Below are positions 22,840 through 35,162 of a stretch of DNA of 64,000 nt, piece by piece. The number at the start of each line of letters is the position of its first letter. Positions within the stretch are counted from its first letter, which is position 1. The DNA is from Isoetes taiwanensis (taxonomy: Eukaryota > Streptophyta > Lycopodiopsida > Isoetales > Isoetaceae), in assembly GCA_021234155.1 (NCBI GenBank), contig JAJEKV010000211.1, positions 62,001-126,000 of the forward strand, given 5' to 3'. Both the position numbers and the translations under genes were made by a program. Below the pieces are notes generated by a model. The model made no database searches. It was not told where the DNA came from and was given only the letters and a program-made list of their open reading frames with translations.

Positions 22840-24900
22840 GTGAGCGTCCCGAAACATATCAGGTGAGCATGATTGTTCAACAATTGACTGGACAGTGTGG
22901 GTCACCTACCTTGTAGATGGAAACAACTCTGCTAGTGGTCCATTGTGGAGGGGAACCTTTTTGTAATGCCCTGTTAAACAAGGCGGTTAGTATTGGTACT
23001 ATGGACGGCCCTGCCCACTTGAGCAACTCTGCCTGCACATCCGCCTCTGTGATTTCCAGTGCTGGGCCTTCCTGTGGGGGTAATGCTACTTGTGCACCCT
23101 AACGATCATAGCGCTGTTGCAAGTGTTAGCCCCACTGCTTCGAATGATGTTCCATGTAGGTTGTACTGGCTTTCTGAGCACCCTTCACCAGAAGATCCTG
23201 AGATTAATCCAAATTATTTGAAGAAATTAATAGTAAAAGAAGTAAATAATAGAAGATCCACAACTCGCCAGAAGCTCAGGAAAAGTTTGGCAATATCCGA
23301 TCTTCTCTTTCGCCATGCCAAACAGTATATCTGCATGTTTAACCTGAACATACTTATGTTAAAATCCGTTGACGAAACCCTCCAATGTGCAGAAACATCG
23401 TTTCTCTTGTTCTTTTTTTATACCAGAAAATCTCCTTTTAAAGGCGGGTTGAAGAGTAATGGAGATACAAATGAAGAACCAATCATTTTCAATTGAGAAA
23501 GAATTAATTGCCATCTGAAAAGCATAAAAAAGTGGTAATAATACTACATATTAAACAAGCTATAATACAAGAAGACTGCTCACATCGACAAGAGCTTATA
23601 AAGGGGAAGGTCAAGCACGGTTATGCACGTAGAGCTTGGAGAAGATACGAATGGCACTAGAGAAAAGTGTGAGATAAGGGGGGAGAGTATTTATAAACGT
23701 GGTAAATCATGCAAAAAATTAGGCAGTAAATCAGGGCGGAAGGAGTTTGCAATAATTGCCCCCACCATCCTACCAAATCTAAAAGACAAGGTAGATGGGG
23801 ATCTTGTCGAGTCTACAGTTGAACTCCCCATCCTTACTCGACTTGTACTCCCCAAGACAAGAGCTAGGCCGATACTTGGAACTCTGAGAGTCAAGGCAAC
23901 ACTTTTGACTCAGGGGATGTCAGACCCATATGCATTTGGCCAACACGAAGTGACTGGCTAAAGGACTAGCCACTGTGACGACCCCAATAGTTGTGCCCAA
24001 CAGGATCCTCCCTCCACTTTACCACTGACCCGTTGTGTGGTGCTCAGTCACTACACAACCTCCATAGCCCAATGCGCTCTATGCACAGGCCGCATATGGG
24101 AATCATTAGGTTTAAATTAGGATCATCATCTAATAATGGATGACTAGGTCTCTACCCCCTTTCCAATACACAAGAAGTCAACCAATATCATGTATCAATA
24201 TAACTTGAGAAATAAGAAGAAACAACTAATTCTAATCACATGCATCTAACTTACAGGTAGGGTTCATTGATTAGGGTCCATAAATCAGAAACGTATGTTC
24301 GAGAATGGCTCTACTAGAAGTACGAAATGCTAACTTATTTATAATGCCAATTTCCAAATGAACCACCTAAAATTCCACTCGAAATACATGCTCATGAAGA
24401 ACTGTCTCCTGCTCCTGAGGTCTCCCCATCACTTTCGGGGAGGTTTGAGTAAGGCCACAGGGCTACTCTTGTTGCAAGCTATGTCAGAACGACAATCCTC
24501 GAATTGTACCGTGGAAAGTGAATGGGGATCGAAAGCTGGTAGAACCAAAAAGTGGCCTAGGGTTAGGGTTTGGCCTTTCATGTGTTACGGTTCACATGAA
24601 GGTGACTTGACTCTAATCGAGTGAGTCCATGTGGAGGGTCACCTAAAGAGTGAAGACATGCATGTGGAAATGGGTTTCCACCTTAAGTTGGCTATTGGCG
24701 CATGCCTTTTTTAGGGTTTTTGGTATATGCTTGTGGCACCAATGCAACCTTTTGTGGATCTTTATCTCTTTCTATTGAGGCGCCTTTTTTAACTTCTTTT
24801 GGCTATAAGTGTGTTTCTAGCCTCTCTTTTCTTCTTGCATGTGTTTGTTCTTGAATGATTTCTAATCGTTTCTACTAATTGTTTCTTGCATTTACGTATT
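22840..24900. other. Region with short open frames of unknown nature
   Basis: Plus frames at 22917-23102, 23059-23496 (145 codons) and 23623-23961 (112 codons), and 24358-24624, give no recognisable domain. The 23059 frame ends in a stretch rich in Lys/Arg and Phe/Leu. I find no promoter, splice or family evidence to call any of them a gene. Composition is near that of the surroundings. Confidence 0.4.
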
Positions 24901-25049
24901 GGCAGAAATTTCTTGGAGGAAAACAAGAAGGGTAGGTAAGTATGGACTGATCTTTATTCTACAATTCAAGTTTTCAAGATTTTGGATTAATGTCTTCTGT
25001 TTTCTATAGTTTGTTCCTGAATCATGGATTAGAGTCCATCCTTTTGCTT

Positions 25050-26875
25050 GGCTAATGAAATTTCTGATGAGAAAGAGGGAGATTTTGAGGAGAACTTAGA
25101 GGATGAGTTCGGTGAAGAAGATACTAAGTGTTATCTATAGAAAGTTGAGGCTATTGGTTTGTTATGAGATGGTGATAGTGATGCAGATTCTGGCTTGCAT
25201 AATGTTAGTAATCAAGAAAGTGTTAGTCCTGCTGGTGTGCAGAATTGTAATACAGAAACTAAAAAGGAAAAGAGTGTGTCATTTCCTAAGTTGGACAAAG
25301 ACATTCTGGAAAACATGAACGATGGTGGCATCAATAAGAGTCAGAATAAGGCTGATTGGAGGATTAGGTTTGATGAATGGCATAATCATCATGGTTTGGT
25401 TGGTTACTTCAAAACTCATTGAAGAATTGGGTAAGCAAGATTGTTGAAATGTTAGAAGGGTTTATTCTGCAAGTTGTCAAACTCGATGGCAACATCTTTC
25501 CAACTGAATCACAAGTGCTTAAAATTTGATTTTAGAATGTCTAGTACTTTTCTTTTCCTAGATTTATGGATTTATGTTTCTGATTTATGGGCTACAGGAT
25601 ATATTTCAAAAATTTGGAGCCATGATGCGACGTGCATAAGAAATTAGAGTTCTAAAACTAGTATTAAGAATAGAATAGGATAGATTTTTTAGAACATCCT
25701 TTAAATTTTAGAATTTGTCCTATTTTCTTTAGAGCCAGGTTAGCTTGTATAGCTTCAACAAGGAGGTCTCACAATATTCCTAGTATCCATAAAAAAAAGG
25801 GGGATAGATGAGCTCGGTTTTTCAGAGGAAGTAATGCTACTTAAGCATGTTGACCATCAGATTTGTCATGCTATGGGCCTGCAAAAAGATGGCTCTTTTA
25901 TTGTGCTTCTAGGTGGTGTATCAGAGGGCCGAAGGAGTTATATAAAAATGTCATTTCTGGTTTTAAGACAGGTAGTTACAGAGGCCATTACTTTGTTGAA
26001 CACGATGAAAGGACAAGTAAAGGTTGGGATGTCGAAATAGATGAGTATCAGGAAAAACCATTCAGAATGGCATTAAAATGTTTTGAGGAAGATGTGGTTG
26101 TGATGTACAAGCATCATCATTTGCATTTAACTCATGTAGAAGAATGTAGGTGTGAGCTTTTGCCTCCTGAGTGAGATAGAAGAGGTGAAGGAAAACACGT
26201 GAGATTTGTTTCATACAAGCGATTCTGAGGTCGAGGACTAATGTAAGGTTTCGATATGTTTTTCTTTTGTTTTTTAGTATTGTTTAATTCTAAATTTTGT
26301 GATGTAGGTCTGTTACAACTATAAGCATAGAGTGAACAATAGGAAGTTTTCTTGGATGAAATAAACGATGGGGGAATAGGAGTTGAAGGTAATTTTAGTG
26401 GCAAAAGTGCTCGTGCCACACTCTTTTTCATGAAGGCGCGTAATGGGATTTTCTTGAATATTGAAATGAATGTGACAGGCCATGGAATTTCCAGGGCATA
26501 TAAAGGGTAATTTTTATATTTTCTGAACTGTAATTTGAGTTTCCAACTTTTCTTGCTTCTAAGTTGTTTCTTTTGTTTACATGTATGATAAGATGCTGGA
26601 TATTTAGACAAAATGTGCCTTGGACATTGTTGCTCAACCATCCAACGAGGATGGTACTCGACATATGTATGTTGATTTTTATGCTGAAGAAATAAGGAAG
26701 CTGGATAAAATCGAAGATGGGAAGTTATCTTTCACTCCAGGCTGTCTATCTTCATCCCCTACTTCTGTTAGTTCTTCAATTTCTGCTTCTGCTCCTATTG
26801 GTTTATCATTCCTTACTCTTGTTAAATTAGCTTCTATTATAATTTCTAGTGTTTCTCAGGGTAGCCCTTAAGCTC
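25050..26875 (+). pseudogene. Decayed coding-like sequence of unknown family
   Basis: A plus frame from about 25056 to 25422 reads an acidic stretch (EISDEKEGDFEENLEDEFGE), two in-frame stops, a Ser/Asn-rich linker and DWRIRFDEWHNHHGLVGYF. A second piece at 25438-25530 reads SKIVEMLEGFILQVVKLDGN before a stop. Further frames at 25863-26174 (SYRGHYFVEHDERTSKGWDV) and 26620-26871 (ARHMYVDFYAEEIRKLD-like) follow. These may be exons of one broken gene or a captured gene fragment in a transposon. I cannot name a family. Stops inside the first piece make a working gene unlikely. Confidence 0.4.
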
Positions 26876-28649
26876 GAAATATTGCCAAAAGGCTATTTTT
26901 TCGGACATTTGGATTTTTTTCCACTATTGTACAGTGTGACGGGCCTGGCCAGTTAGCCTCTCGGTAACTGGAGATCCCATCAATCTCTACCGTTGTATCT
27001 ATTTACTCTTGGAACTCAGGAATTTACATATGCATACTTAGGTAAAGAATTTAATGTTTATACTTGCTCTAAGGTCCCAAATAAAATTATTCTTGCCATT
27101 ACTCAGCAAAACTTCACACAACTCCCAAAGCTTTAAAATAATGTTAACTTCAAGCCCATATATAATAATAATGATGGCAATATTAATCAAAATATTACAC
27201 ATGCAGAATTAATACGTCGTATATGTAGAAATTATACGGACAGAATACTGGTGGCTAAAAATAAATATAAGTACAGAGAAAAGCATTTGGAAAAAGATAG
27301 ATTGCAGAGGGATTGCTGAAGGAGCGAGTTGCGTGCAGAGCTTTGGGAGCGTGTTGGAGCGCAGAAGAAGCAAGCGGGATTCCAGGTGGGGATCAAGCCT
27401 TACACTTGGGGTTTTCTAGCGTAGAAAATTGTGTTGATACAGTAGGATTGTTCCGGAACTTGGCATGGATTTAGAGTAATCGTAAGTGCGTGGATATGAA
27501 TTAACTTGAATGATTGTGTATGTAAGTATTTTATGATTGCATATAAAAAGCTTGCAAAAGCATCATAGATCTAATGATTTTAGGGAGCTGATCATTTAAA
27601 TCATGCCAGAAGTGATTGGAATAGCTCAAAGTAGAACCTGAGAGATGGATTAAGATAAAAGTATGGCAGAAATCAGATAAGATTGTAAAAGTTTCTCTTG
27701 CATGCTGTTGTTTGCATAACATGATCTGATGAACTATAATGATCAGAAATCATGAGAAGCTACTTGTAATGGATTGATTTGGGCATTTAACTGGCTGAAA
27801 TATGTAGAGAAGGCAGAATTAAGAGGCATTCTAGCCAACACGGCAATATTTCCTTTGCATGATGCCGGCAGGACGGCATGATCTTGTTGATCTGGGATGC
27901 TTGAAAAGCATGGCAAATTGCCCTGGAACAGGCCGAATTGGGCCTTAGGAAGGCCGAAATGGAGAGAGGATACAGAATTAGGAAGATTGGAATAAGATCT
28001 GGCTGGGAATGATATGATCTTGGTGGCCCGGAACTGGCCTGTAACCATCAGATTTGCATCATAAACTGGCCGAAATGGCAAGAAATCTTCCTTGCCAGCA
28101 AATTCGGGAAGCCTTGTGTGATCTTCATGTAGATTCAGTGGCCTGGAGGCCAAATCCGGCAGATGCAGGCCGGAATCGTGACCTGTTAACGCAGTTAGGG
28201 TTAGGTCAAGAAAAAAATGTTAACAATTGATTAATTGTTAGTAAAGTAGCAATAAAATAAGTTAAAGGTTAAGCTAAGGCTATGAGTTAAAGTAATATAT
28301 CAAGGGTTAGCTGGAAAAGGAGTTGGCTCGGAATTTATGGAGGCCTAAGTCAAGGAGGAGTTTATGCTAAGGGATATACGTAATTTACGATTACGATATA
28401 AGTAGTCTTAAAAAAATTAGCTAGCTATATATTTAACCTTTGGAATTATTTAAATTTAGAAGGCACAAGTGCTATGTAGAAGGAAGTTGGTAATGAAAGC
28501 ATAACCATAGTTGAATGCTATAGATTAAACATCATTAAAGCCTTAAATATAGATATTAACCTTGTTATTAGTGAATCTTGGGAAGGCGTAGACATTTATC
28601 TTTTATTTAATAATGATAGCTGCATATGGCATTATAGAGGTTATTTTAA

Positions 28650-29165
28650 TTATTGAATCATGGTTGGGCTTTCTCTTGCTATATGAAATTAGTATTATGG
28701 AATTTACTTGATGTAGGCTTGCTAAGGCATGGGCATAAGGATGAAGAATTGTAAGTAATTGTTTATGATGTAATTCTTTGATATAGACCTCTGGGGCCGG
28801 AGTCTAGGTGCGATGGTCTAGACTCGCGGTTTTTGCACAGTAAATGTTAATGTTACTATTTGAACATCGGGCGTTGATGCAAGTGAGGTACAGCGTCATG
28901 CACCGATTAAGTGGTCCTCAATCTTTGGGCCTTGGCGTGGATGGGTGTGTACACACGTGGTTACCCCGCCTCTATGTCACCTGGCTTTGATCGGTACCGA
29001 GTTGACCTTGCTCAGACCCAGAGGAATATTGGTTGCAATGTTGATGCTTTGGTTGCCTGGCTATTGTATATGTGGTTTTTAATGTTGGAATCAAGTTGAA
29101 ATGGCTATGCTTGGTATAATTTTGCATTGTGGTTATGCTTGTTGGATTAATTACTTGGATTGCAG
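28650..29165. repeat. ~510-bp internal block, first copy
   Basis: Highly similar to 30285-30790 in direct orientation, including ATGAAATTAGTATTATGGAA, CCTCTGGGGCCGGAGTCTAG and the 12-bp palindrome GTGTGTACACAC. The similarity is high enough for a recent duplication. It ends at GGATTGCAGGGG, just before the second plus-strand terminus. Confidence 0.9.
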
Positions 29166-30284
29166 GGGAACTGTGACGGGCCTGGCCAGTTAACCTCTCG
29201 GTAACCGGAGATCCCATCGATCTCTACCGTTGGATCTATTTAACCTTAGGAACTCAAGAATTGATACATGCAACTTAGGTAAAGAATTTAATCTTTTTAC
29301 ATGCTCTAGGGTCCCAAATAACTGCAATCTATGATAGAAGAAGCTGGAATGGTTTAGATTGATTAGAATTTGGAAGAATGGATTAAAATCTAAATTGATG
29401 AAGCAAAAACAAGCAAGGACAGCAGTATTTCCTTGCATGCAGCAGGGCATCGTCGGCATGATCTTGCCAATTTGGCATGCTGCAAAAGCATGTGAATCGC
29501 CCTGGAATGGGCCGAATTGGGCCTTAGGAAGGCCGAAATGGAAGAATAAGGCAGAATCAGGAAGTTTGGATGAAGATCTGGCTGTGAAAAATCGTGATCT
29601 TGGTGGCCCGAAACTGGCCTGTAATCATCCGATTTGTGCCATAAGCTGGCCGAAATGGCCAGAAAACCTCCTGCTAGCAAAATTCGGAAGCTTGGGTGGG
29701 TCTTCATGCTGAATCGATGGCTTGGAAGTCTGATCCGGAACTGCAGTTGAAGCCGCGTTTCTGTAGATGAACGTTAGGGTTAAATAACAAAAAAAATCAA
29801 TAGTTAGCAAGGAAGGGAAATAATATAATAAGGATAAGAAATATTGGTAACCATTAGCAAATTGTTAAGTTAAGAACTAAGTTAGTAGGGCTAGGGAAAG
29901 GTAAGAGTTGCTGCCAATGACCTCTGCATTGACCTTTTATGCATGCTGTTTTAAGCCATGGGAGAACAGTTAGCCTTTAAAAAAAATATTATGGTATTAT
30001 GTTATTAATAAGTTAAAGTTTAATTTAACAATGTTAAGGAAGAGAACTATTAAGAATTAGCTTTGCTAAAGTTTATGAAATTAAGAAGGCGGAGGTAATG
30101 GGTGGAAATGGGCCCCAGAATCATTAAATTAACTAGCAGAGATATGAAGGCAACCGTCGTTAAGGTCCTAGTCAACGATTTGAATAAAAATAGTTAACCT
30201 AGTTGGGAATTGGAGTTGCTAAGAAATGTTTTATTAAACTTATGGTTGATGGTTGCGTTTTTGTATTATGAAGGTTGTAATTAT

Positions 30285-30790
30285 TTGAACTATGGTTGGG
30301 TTTCTTAGTTGCATGAAATTAGTATTATGGAATTTACTTGATGTGGGTTTGCTAAGGCATGGGCATAAGGATGAAGAATTGTAAGTAATTGTTTATGATG
30401 TAATTCTTTGATATAGACCTCTGGGGCCGGAGTCTAGGTGCGATGGTCTAGACTCGCGGTTTTTACTGATAAAAATGTTAATGTTACTATTTGAACATGG
30501 GCGTTGGTACCGTGAGGTACAGCGTCATGCACGATTAAAGTGGTCCTCCAATCTTTGGGACTTGGCGTGGATGGGTGTGTACACACGTGGTTACCCCGCC
30601 TCTATGTGTCACCGGCCCGATCGTAGCCGAGTTGACCTTGCTCAGACCCAGAGGAATATTGGTTGCAATGTTGATGCTTTGGTTGCTTGGCTATTGTATA
30701 TGTGGTTTTTAATGTTGGAATCAAGTTGAAATGGCTATGCTTGGTATAATTTTGCATTGTGGTTATGCTTGTTGGATTAATTACTTGGAT
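30285..30790. repeat. ~510-bp internal block, second copy
   Basis: Second copy of the block at 28650-29165; differences are mostly single-base indels. It continues into GGTGAGGTTACGGTAAGG, which is also found at 31467, so the two copies have different right neighbours. Confidence 0.9.
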
Positions 30791-30792
30791 TA

Positions 30793-31250
30793 GGTGAGGT
30801 TACGGTAAGGCTACGTTATTGTTTTAAGTTAATGCTTTGTGATTATTAATGCTAGATATGACCTAGATCCCCGATCCCCACTTTAGTCCGTGTGACTAAC
30901 CCGTGGTTAATGGTGTAGCGAGAGGCAGGACGCTCAGGAGAGGAGCCAAGCTTGGGGCGAGGGTAGATGCGTGTGGATTCTTTGTTCAATTAACTTGGCT
31001 ATTATTGTTATTATATATGGGCTGAAGTGATATTATTTTTAAAGCTTTGGGAGTTGTGTGAAGTTTTCTTTGAGTAATGGCAAGAATAAGTTTATTTGGG
31101 ACCCTAGAGCATGTAAAAAGATTAAATTCTTTACCTAAGTTGCATGTATCAATTCTTGAGTTCCTAAGGTTAAATAGATCCAACGGTAGAGATCGATGGG
31201 ATCTCCGGTTACCGAGAGGTTAACTGGCCTAACGGACCTAGGATTTTGAG
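30793..31250. repeat. ~450-bp right-end block, copy 1
   Basis: GGTTACGGTAAGGCTACGTT through ACTAACC.CGTGGTTAATGG to the inverted terminus; repeated in direct orientation at 31467-31916. Confidence 0.9.
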
Positions 31251-31466
31251 GTACATTGTGGAATTATTTTATTAAAGGATGCAAAGGAATAATAATTAAA
31301 ATACTATGCATGCAGAGTATATATATCGTATATGTAGAGATTATACTGGTGATTAATAATAAATACAAGTACAGCGTGAAGCATTTGGAAGGGAGAGATT
31401 GCAGTCGAATTGCTGAAGGAGCAGGGTGTGAGCAATACTTTGGGAGCGTGTTGGATTGCAGGGGCG

Positions 31467-31916
31467 AGGTTACGGTAAGGCTACGTTATTGTTTTAAGTT
31501 AATGCTTTGTGATTATTAATGCTAGATATGACCTAGATCCCCGATCCCCACTTAGTCCGTGTGACTAACCCCGTGGTTAATGGTGTAAGCAGAGGCGCAA
31601 GACGCTCCAGAGAGTAGCCAAGCTTCGGAAAAGCGAGGGTAGATGCGTGTGGATTGCTGTTCAATTAACTTGGCTATTATTGTTATTATATATGGAACTG
31701 AAGTGATATTATTTTAAAGCTTTGGGAGTTGTGTGAAGTTTTGCTGAGTAATGGCAAGAATAATTTTATTTGGGACCCTAGAGCATGTAAAAAGATTAAA
31801 TTCTTTACCTAAGTTGCATGTATCAATTCTTGAGTTCCTAAGGTTAAATAGATCCAACGGTAGAGATCGATGGGATCTCCGGTTACCGAGAGGTTAATTG
31901 GCCAGGCCCGTCACAG
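31467..31916. repeat. ~450-bp right-end block, copy 2
   Basis: Direct repeat of 30793-31250. The 215-bp spacer between the two copies (31251-31466) resembles 27190-27370, which follows the first plus-strand terminus. Confidence 0.9.
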
Positions 31917-32079
31917 TTGGCTGTAACGTTCCTAACCGACATGCCCTTAACCAACTGGGCAAAACCGTCTAGACGTTTATGAGTAGTCGCTTCTACCCAT
32001 TTATGCCGGTGTCTCGGGAATGCCCCACAGGCACATTCAAGGTTCGAATACTCGAGTGGTCTACCATGGGCCCGTTACA

Positions 32080-32760
32080 TACAGTAGGGTCAATTAGAAG
32101 TGGTGCCAATAAAATGTCGCCACCTTGTCTACAAAATTTTTCCCTCCATTCATAAGTTAGCCTACTTCACTAAATGATGGATTCTTAAATTTGCCCCCAT
32201 ATGAATTCCATTCTTGATATTTATTCTAAATCGCCCCTAACCCCCCGAAAATCATCTAAGAGTGATGCAAATTCCCTATGAATTCTATTGTTGGTAAAAA
32301 TTTTGAAATTGTCATTTATTTCCAAAAAAAAGGGGGCACAAAGCCATGCACGGTTCATGGATCTCATGATCCGGCTCCAACATCTAGGTATGGCAAGAAG
32401 ATCCTGGAGTTTTTTTTTTTTCCTTTTTGGTCTATTGTCTATCTAATCTTAAAAAGATGCTTGAAATCAAATGGGTTTGTGCTTGCCTACCATAATAGGC
32501 AATTATGCATGCAATTGATATTCCAATTTTGTGGCATTCGGCTAAGTTTGTGTTACTTCTTGTTGTTTACCCCTTAGCATGGAGCTATTGAGATTTACAG
32601 TTAGATTACGGCTATGAGATATGTTGTAGAGTAGTTATACTTAGTTTGCTTATTCATGTTATCAGAATACTATAACTGTCCTCTTCATTTGTTTATGAGG
32701 CAATTGATCTCTTACATTTTAGAGAAATCGTACCTTATCTTAGCTATGTGCTCTAGCTAG
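32080..32760. other. Intergenic sequence
   Basis: No gene recognised. GGTTCGAATAC at about 32041 resembles a pol III B box but no matching A box lies upstream on the same strand. Confidence 0.45.
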
Positions 32761-32763
32761 CAT

Positions 32764-33228
32764 GTGAAAGAGATTTATCCACTAAGAATGCATGCAGACA
32801 ATGGCCTGATAAATACTTGTTCTTTTTGTAGACACGTTCTTTGCAATTCTAAGTTAAGGTTTTTCTTGCAGAATTCCATGTTCTTGAGACATTCCAATAT
32901 GACAAGGCAAGGAATTTTGTCATTTTTTAAGCCTTCCTTTAAAGATGTCGTCAGTTCCTGCAGCAATGAGCAACAAAATGATCCTTCATTGAATGGGACA
33001 ACCACCATACATGTGAGAGAGGATGTCATACTTTTGGATGAGGTTTCTGTAGCTAGGGATGTGCAAAGTAGTAATGCAGCAGCCACTTTGGATGCAAATA
33101 TAAATGGACCAGGTTGTGAGCTTCCAAATTATAATGGAAATTCAAATAGTTCTGGTACTCGTAGTAAACAAAAAAGGAAGTCAGAGGAATTCAATTTGAG
33201 TGGAATTTTATTTCATTTGCACCCATAA
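32764..33228 (+). CDS. Uncharacterised ORF with a PIP-box-like motif (154 codons)
   Basis: This is an open plus frame; I cannot name the family. A likely functional core starts at the internal Met near 32899, giving MTRQGILSFFKPSFK. That resembles the N-terminal PCNA-interacting motif of replication and mismatch-repair proteins (for example 'RQ.(I/L).SFF' of MSH6), although the glutamine spacing is one residue off the consensus. The rest is Ser/Asn-rich and disordered, ending in a basic stretch (RSKQKRKSEEF). There is no start context, intron or downstream domain evidence, and the frame stops where a longer protein would be expected to continue. It may be a captured first exon or a transposase N-terminus. 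Confidence 0.35.
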   Translation: MKEIYPLRMHADNGLINTCSFCRHVLCNSKLRFFLQNSMFLRHSNMTRQGILSFFKPSFKDVVSSCSNEQQNDPSLNGTTTIHVREDVILLDEVSVARDVQSSNAAATLDANINGPGCELPNYNGNSNSSGTRSKQKRKSEEFNLSGILFHLHP

Positions 33229-33229
33229 G

Positions 33230-35035
33230 CAAAGGCAATGATAAGTTGGTTGGAGTAATTGTCTAAGTTGTGTGGTATAAACTTATTTTTCACCATAATG
33301 TCTTATGTATTCAAACATGTGGTCATTATTCCCTACTTAAATTTGACTTGGAAGATCAAACAGTCGCCAATTTCTAGGCTAAATAATATTGATCAAGATT
33401 CGCCTACGTTTCTATAGCTAAAAATTCTAGCCGGGAGAAATTCCCCAACATAACTAATCTCGAAAACCTAAGATTCGCCTACCATTCTAAATTACACCTA
33501 TACAAATTTGGCCTTAAGGGCTACCCTGGTGGTTCTATTTTAATCAAGGCTCTCTTGCTTCTAACATTAGTTCTCCAATGCTTGTGATGTTCCTTCTACG
33601 GCAAAAAGCAGGCGTCCGGACACATGCTGACAATATTCATATAACATCCCATATGGCAGCCTATTTAGGGTGTTACTGGTACTAGCACATGCTAATTAGG
33701 TAATCAATAGAAATATTAACAGCTCCAATGAATGACAAATGGAATACTATGATAGAATAGTAGGTGCAGGGTGTTGATCTAAGTACTGGGGTCGTATTTT
33801 TTTGCCCTCCACTTAGCATACTTTTGCCATCTACTTCTCATGTACTTGTTATTATCTCTTCATCTTGTATTGATGAAGGAATTAAGGGTTATGATGATTT
33901 TCTGATACTTGACAAGAATGCATGGTATGAAGAGCAAGCCCATAGGCCATGATGACTTTAAATCTATTTCATGTCATGAAACAGCCTCAATTTCATGTCA
34001 TGAAACAGCCTCAACAAGTAGCTCCTATTGGTTTTTGGTGGCATTTTTATTAATTGTGGCAGCATTAGTCCTAGTGGAATTTGTATTAATAAATATGAAT
34101 CAGCATTATAGTTACTTTGATCTTGTTTTGTTTTAAAACATACTTTTAATATGAACAGACTTTTGGTCATTGCAAATACATTGAGAGTTATATCAACCAA
34201 TCTTGTTAATTTGAGTTTTTTCGGTTTGACTAAAAACGTTTTTGATTTTATTTTAAGGTTGATTTCCTGAGATTTAAAGATTTTGGGATGCCGAAAAAGT
34301 TCACGATGCTCCAAAAATCGGGAAGGGTTTTTTTTTTCCTCTGCGGATGGTTACTCTTTCACCGCATGGATGCGACAATTTTGATATCCCTTCTATATTA
34401 CATGCGGCCGAGAATGCCTTGGCTAGAAGCATGTTGGATCAAAATGCATCGGCATAATACCCTGTGCACTATAATTCGATCTCCAAATTCTTTTGGTAGC
34501 CTTGGGATCGATGGGTCTGCATGGAGGACAAGTTGCAGAGGGAGGTAAAGGAACTCCTATCTCCTTTCAACCGGAATATGAATTGTGCATCTGTGGCATC
34601 TTGGGAGCTTTTTAAATATAAAACAACAAGGCATCCAAGGCTCTGACGAAGGTAAAAAAAAACAAAAGGGCACAATTTTTTGGGTTTTTTCTTTTACTTG
34701 CATAGATACCTAGAAGTCCATGATTGCTAATGATTCTGGTAAGAGGCTTTCTTGGCCAAATTAGGCACCCGTTTGCGGGAGATAATGTTTTCATTGTCTA
34801 CCAAGTTTAGGTATGAAATATGACAATTTCGGGTTCCATTTGCAATTCCTCTAAGAGCTGCTTGGACAAGCTTCCCAAGGTAAATTTACTGTTCTTTTTC
34901 ATTTTCTCAATTCCAGTGACCTACCGATCCGAGGCTTCATGGGTAGATATTTGCAACAATAAGTTGTTTGGATTTTCCAGCTTAGTTTTTGCTTCAACAT
35001 TTTTGTCTACTCCAGAATAGGACCTGCAATTCGTT
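33230..35035. other. Intergenic sequence with minor repeats
   Basis: No gene family is seen. ATTTCATGTCATGAAACAGC followed by CTCA is present twice in tandem at 33966-34013 and contains a TTTCATG/CATGAAA hairpin. Otherwise low-complexity AT-rich DNA. Confidence 0.45.
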
Positions 35036-35054
35036 GCTTGCAAAGAAATAGCTT

Positions 35055-35162
35055 ATGTTCTTCTTTGCCTTCTAAAATAGCATCATGTTCCTCTATATCT
35101 TATATTCTTCTTTGCCTTCTAAAATAACATCATGTTTCTCTATATTCTTTGTTGCCTTTAGT
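35055..35162. repeat. ~55-bp direct duplication
   Basis: TTCTTCTTTGCCTTCTAAAA followed by TA.CATCATGTT.CTCTATAT occurs twice in tandem. Confidence 0.85.

Larger units (their letters stand above)
26937..31916. mobile_element. Long-TIR (foldback-like) element cluster
   Basis: Four copies of one ~150-250-bp terminus are arranged as two direct copies on the plus strand and two inverted copies. TGTGACGGGCCTGGCCAGTT starts at about 26936 and 29172; its inverse (GGCCAGGCCCGTCACA) ends at about 31916, with an eroded inverse at 31060-31245 (CGAGAGGTTAACTGGCC). Shared blocks continue through CTCTCGGTAAC, GATCCCATC and GGTCCCAAATAA. Internal blocks are duplicated too: about 27780-28190 with 29400-29770, 28650-29165 with 30285-30790, and 30793-31250 with 31467-31916. 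No transposase or reverse transcriptase is detectable. The TGTGACGGGCC end resembles some LTR termini, but the inverted arrangement does not fit a normal LTR pair. Confidence 0.75.

Noticed and set aside
26937-31916. Ordinary LTR retrotransposon with TGTGACGGGCC LTRs
   Set aside because: The terminus occurs in both orientations, there is no primer-binding site or polypurine tract next to it, and no gag-pol is visible. I kept a long-TIR/foldback reading while noting the LTR-like start.
31919-32080. tRNA-derived SINE at the right edge of the foldback cluster
   Set aside because: A-box-like and B-box-like words lie on opposite strands, so they cannot form one pol III promoter.
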